Origin: an uncultured Bacilli bacterium
Lineage (GTDB): Bacteria > Bacillota_I > Bacilli_A > RF39 > UBA660
Direction of reading: 5' to 3'
Assembly (NCBI GenBank): GCA_910587725.1
Contig: CAJUNG010000053.1
Location: forward strand, 1 to 7,964
DNA: 7,964 nt
In this document: piece after piece, positions 5,867-7,964 of the stretch
Position numbering within the stretch: the first letter of the stretch is position 1
Layout of the letters: the number at the start of each line of letters is the position of its first letter
Notes under the pieces: generated by a model
The model's input: the letters and a program-made list of their open reading frames with translations, nothing else
Told to the model about the DNA's origin: nothing
The model's database searches: none
Translations under genes and position numbers: made by a program

Positions 5867-7594
5867 TTAGAAAATCCAACTCTTAAGCCATTGTAAAGAA
5901 TCGATATAAGTTTCTGGCATTGGATAACCAGAGGCTACTGGATAGAAGAAAATAAAGAATAGAATCACAATTCCTAAATAGATAAGAACCACCCATTTTG
6001 ATTTTAATTTTTCTTTTAACATTTTCAAGAATTCTACAATGGCTAACATCAAGAATGGAATGACTGGGAAATAGTGATATAAGAACATACATCTTCCAAT
6101 AAAGGCATATGGTAACCACAAACAAAGTAGAATAACCGTAAGGAAAATCATCGGTAATTTTCTTTTCTGAATACTTTTTACAAGTACACAGAAGAAAGCC
6201 AAAACACCTACCCACCAAATTGCTGGGTTTCCGATTGCTGCGATTGTTGATTTAAATCCAGCAGTAGGATAACTAACGTAATACCAAACTGGTTTCAATG
6301 TTAGTGGCCATGTATACCAAGAAGAAGAGAATGGATGTTCTTCTGTCAAAGTAGAATGATAACTAAACATTCCTTTAATTTGTTCGATTAATTCTCTTAA
6401 GTTTGTCACTGGATATGGATATACGTTTGGTGCTAAGAAGTAAATGCTTGCATAAATGATACAAGGAATAATAATAAAGAAGACAATACAAGCAAGAATA
6501 ATCGTCACATAATCATGGCGTAATTCTTTTCTTTCTTCACCCTTCGTTTTTACAAAGTCGTAAATCATTTTTCCAAAGAACATGATACAAAGTCCAAGTC
6601 CTAAATAAAGTCCCGTCCATTTTACACAAGTGGCAAAGGCAAAGAATAAACCACAAAGTGCCAAGTTAATCAATTTCTTTTTCATCTTATCGTGCTTTTC
6701 ACAAGTTAAATATCCATACATGAAGTAAGCCGATATCATCATAAATAAAACTAAGAAACTATCTACGGTTCCCATTCTCGTCTGCGTAAAATGGAAAGTA
6801 TCAAACATCATCAAAAGTCCAGCAATAATTGCATACTTTCTATTTTTAAACATTTTCTTAGCAAATGCATAAAGAACAAAAATCATCAAAATTCCAGCAA
6901 TATTTCCCATAAGACGATAAGCAAAAGGGGTCATTCCCAAAAATACGATAGGAATTGCTTGAATTAATTTTCCAAGTGGCGGATGTACCCATTCCATAAC
7001 TTGAATATCATTAACATATTGATAAGCACTTCTAGCAAAATAGATTTCATCAAAGTAAGTAGAGTTCATATAGCTAATATTAGCAGGAACAGTATCCTTT
7101 TCATCTAGCAATAATTCTCCTCTCTCACTCATCGCTTTGATTTCTATTTTTTCTCCATATTGGTCATATAATTGAATTTCTCCTAACTGTGTAGCATCAT
7201 TTAAAGCAACAAATTTAAGATAAATCAACTTTGCTTCTACTTCTGTATCTACCCAGGTAAAAGAATATTCATTTTCTAGCGTTCCTAATTCTTCAAATTC
7301 TTCACCATCCATGGAGATTAAGATTTGATAAGCCCCTGGTTCATCTCCTGCATAATGGCGAATTTTAGAAATTTCCGTCTCTTCATCAAACATCAACATG
7401 ACTTCATTTCCTGCTTCTTCAAATGTCAAGAACGTCTGTGGATTTTTTGTACTACCTAAATTCCAAAAAGAAAATACTCCATAAGCCAAAATTAAAAGAC
7501 CGACAATAACAAAGTCTTTCCACTTCATTTTACTAGAGTCATCTTGTAAGAATGTTTTCAAGCGAGCAAAAAGTCCTGATAATTTCTCTTTCAT
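5867..7594 (-). CDS. PMT-type glycosyltransferase (GT39-like) with discoidin-like insert
   Basis: A 575-residue polytopic membrane protein of the protein O-mannosyltransferase / phospholipid-carrier-dependent glycosyltransferase type. Such enzymes move a sugar from a polyprenyl-phosphate carrier to an acceptor outside the membrane. A basic amphipathic N-terminus leads to TM1 (about 27-44). Family landmarks follow: the catalytic acidic pair Asp182-Glu183 in YFDEIYFARSAY, HPPLGK (204-209), TRMGTVDSF (272-280), YHSTLTEEHPFSSSWYTWPL (412-431) and GRCMFLYHYFP (500-510). About ten further hydrophobic helices are visible. Residues 48-155, between TM1 and the DE motif, form an extra beta-rich domain resembling F5/8 type C (discoidin) modules, which often bind carbohydrate. 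AAAGGAGG lies 6 nt before the ATG. It is the first gene of a three-gene operon. Acceptor and sugar are unknown; protein O-glycosylation or a cell-wall polymer are both possible. Confidence 0.92.
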   Translation of the reverse strand: MKEKLSGLFARLKTFLQDDSSKMKWKDFVIVGLLILAYGVFSFWNLGSTKNPQTFLTFEEAGNEVMLMFDEETEISKIRHYAGDEPGAYQILISMDGEEFEELGTLENEYSFTWVDTEVEAKLIYLKFVALNDATQLGEIQLYDQYGEKIEIKAMSERGELLLDEKDTVPANISYMNSTYFDEIYFARSAYQYVNDIQVMEWVHPPLGKLIQAIPIVFLGMTPFAYRLMGNIAGILMIFVLYAFAKKMFKNRKYAIIAGLLMMFDTFHFTQTRMGTVDSFLVLFMMISAYFMYGYLTCEKHDKMKKKLINLALCGLFFAFATCVKWTGLYLGLGLCIMFFGKMIYDFVKTKGEERKELRHDYVTIILACIVFFIIIPCIIYASIYFLAPNVYPYPVTNLRELIEQIKGMFSYHSTLTEEHPFSSSWYTWPLTLKPVWYYVSYPTAGFKSTIAAIGNPAIWWVGVLAFFCVLVKSIQKRKLPMIFLTVILLCLWLPYAFIGRCMFLYHYFPVIPFLMLAIVEFLKMLKEKLKSKWVVLIYLGIVILFFIFFYPVASGYPMPETYIDSLQWLKSWIF

Positions 7595-7600
7595 AAACTT

Positions 7601-7608
7601 CCTCCTTT
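7601..7608 (-). promoter_or_regulatory. ribosome binding site of the glycosyltransferase gene
   Basis: AAAGGAGG, a near-perfect match to the 16S rRNA anti-Shine-Dalgarno, lies 6 nt upstream of the ATG at 7594 and fixes that start. Confidence 0.92.
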
Positions 7609-7620
7609 GATAAAAATATA

Positions 7621-7654
7621 ATGGTAAGGATTTTTATTTAAGAAACCTCACCAC
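7621..7654 (-). promoter_or_regulatory. 5' leader stem-loop upstream of the glycosyltransferase gene
   Basis: In the leader between promoter and ribosome binding site, GTGGTGAGG can pair with CCTTACCAT. The stem is about 9 bp with two G-U pairs, around a 16 nt loop. A T-rich stretch (ATTATATTTTTATC) follows, so a weak attenuator is conceivable, but the T run is interrupted and no antiterminator partner is evident. It could equally be an mRNA-stabilising hairpin. It matches no riboswitch I know. Confidence 0.35.
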
Positions 7655-7662
7655 CTAATTCA

Positions 7663-7691
7663 ATTTTACCATGATTCAAAGAAAAAGACAA
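7663..7691 (-). promoter_or_regulatory. sigma-A-type promoter of the glycosyltransferase-kinase-smr operon
   Basis: Minus strand: TTGTCT (7691-7686), a 17 nt spacer ending in TGG (extended -10), then TAAAAT (7668-7663). The -35 has two mismatches to TTGACA and the -10 has one to TATAAT. It lies downstream of the terminator at 7712-7750, as expected for an independent unit, and leaves a leader of roughly 60 nt before the ATG. It is clearly weaker than the promoter at 4705-4733. Confidence 0.7.
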
Positions 7692-7713
7692 GGTTTTCGC
7701 AAGAAAAAGACAA
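7679..7713. repeat. 13-bp direct repeat overlapping the -35 box
   Basis: AAGAAAAAGACAA occurs at 7679-7691 and again at 7701-7713, with starts 22 bp apart, close to two helical turns. The first copy covers the -35 box of the glycosyltransferase promoter. The spacing would place two sites on the same DNA face, as for a dimeric regulator. The motif is A-rich and may simply be low-complexity sequence. Confidence 0.4.
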
Positions 7714-7750
7714 AAGAAAAAAAGCGTTATTTTTCTTTTTTTAACGCTTT
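7712..7750 (-). terminator. Rho-independent terminator of the gene upstream (right edge)
   Basis: Minus strand: AAAGCGTTA pairs perfectly with TAACGCTTT (9 bp stem, 12 nt loop), followed by a T-rich tract TTTTCTTTT directly after the stem. The stop codon of the small frame (7729-7727) lies within the 3' arm. It separates whatever is transcribed from the right edge from the promoter of the glycosyltransferase operon. Confidence 0.85.
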
Positions 7751-7867
7751 CATTTCCTCTTTTATCAGTTTTACTTGACTTCTTTGATTTCCCATTTTCT
7801 TCAAGTTTTTGATTTGTAATCTTTTCATCTTAATTTTTTCTTTGAATACTTTTCGGTGAGCCTCCAT
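7727..7867 (-). CDS. short basic coiled-coil protein, or 3' fragment of a broken gene
   Basis: From the ATG at 7867 the frame encodes 46 residues, highly charged and rich in Lys, Glu and Leu (for example KEKIKMKRLQIKNLKK), so it should be one long helix or coiled coil. The same frame stays open another 18 codons upstream, to 7921, before a TAG at 7924-7922. That upstream stretch (YQKERREAFSIIHLKLEE) looks equally coding but has no ATG, GTG or TTG, and the ATG at 7867 has only a weak GAAGAG in front of it. A different frame is open from the window edge to a TGA near 7902, so a frameshift or nonsense change in a longer gene is plausible. No family is recognised. A terminator overlaps its end. 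Confidence 0.4.
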   Translation of the reverse strand: MEAHRKVFKEKIKMKRLQIKNLKKMGNQRSQVKLIKEEMKALKKEK

Positions 7868-7964
7868 CTCTTCTAGTTTTAAGTGAATGATGGAAAAAGC
7901 TTCACGACGTTCTTTTTGGTACTATAAAAGTGTAATAATTAATTACAGAAATGTGATTGAATAT

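Noticed and set aside
4730..7594. Mycoplasma genetic code (TGA as Trp)
   Set aside because: The kinase and Smr genes end naturally at TGA, and tryptophans in the transferase that I checked are TGG.

Overview
The window looks like chromosomal DNA from a low-GC Gram-positive bacterium (Bacillota, possibly an uncultured gut-type lineage of Bacilli). It is strongly AT-rich, with AAAGGAGG-type ribosome binding sites, consensus sigma-A promoters and U-tract hairpin terminators. TGA is used as a normal stop: the kinase and Smr genes both end in TGA at natural C-termini, and the tryptophans I checked are TGG. The mycoplasma code is therefore unlikely. The lineage is an inference, since no marker gene is present.

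All confident genes are on the minus strand, so the order of transcription runs from right to left. At the right edge (about 7727-7964) there is a short basic coiled-coil reading frame, closed by a stop at 7922 and followed by a terminator (7712-7750). A promoter at 7663-7691 then drives a tightly packed three-gene operon. It encodes a PMT-type membrane glycosyltransferase with a discoidin-like domain in its first outer loop (7594-5867), a PfkB-family kinase (5865-4975, 1 nt gap) and a stand-alone Smr-domain protein (4978-4730, 4 nt overlap, TTG start).

A second promoter matches the consensus perfectly: TTGACA, a 17 nt spacer, and TATAAT with an extended TGn (4705-4733). It overlaps the smr stop codon and drives a two-gene operon of membrane-anchored surface proteins. 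The first (4670-3195) has a transmembrane helix, a pilin-like cysteine-containing domain, a Pro/Ser/Lys linker and an aromatic-rich C-terminal domain. The second (3177-712) has a cytoplasmic N-domain, a five-unit 18-bp tandem repeat, an internal membrane segment ending in a lipobox-like FVAC, an outer helical domain and a very acidic tail. A strong terminator (606-647) closes this unit.

The left 600 bases hold no convincing intact gene. They contain a second weaker terminator-like hairpin and a stop-riddled minus-strand frame that may be a decayed gene.

The most interesting theme is the pairing of a PMT-family transferase with a strongly promoted pair of unrecognised surface proteins rich in Ser/Thr/Pro, which would be plausible substrates. 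That functional link is an inference from gene order and composition only.
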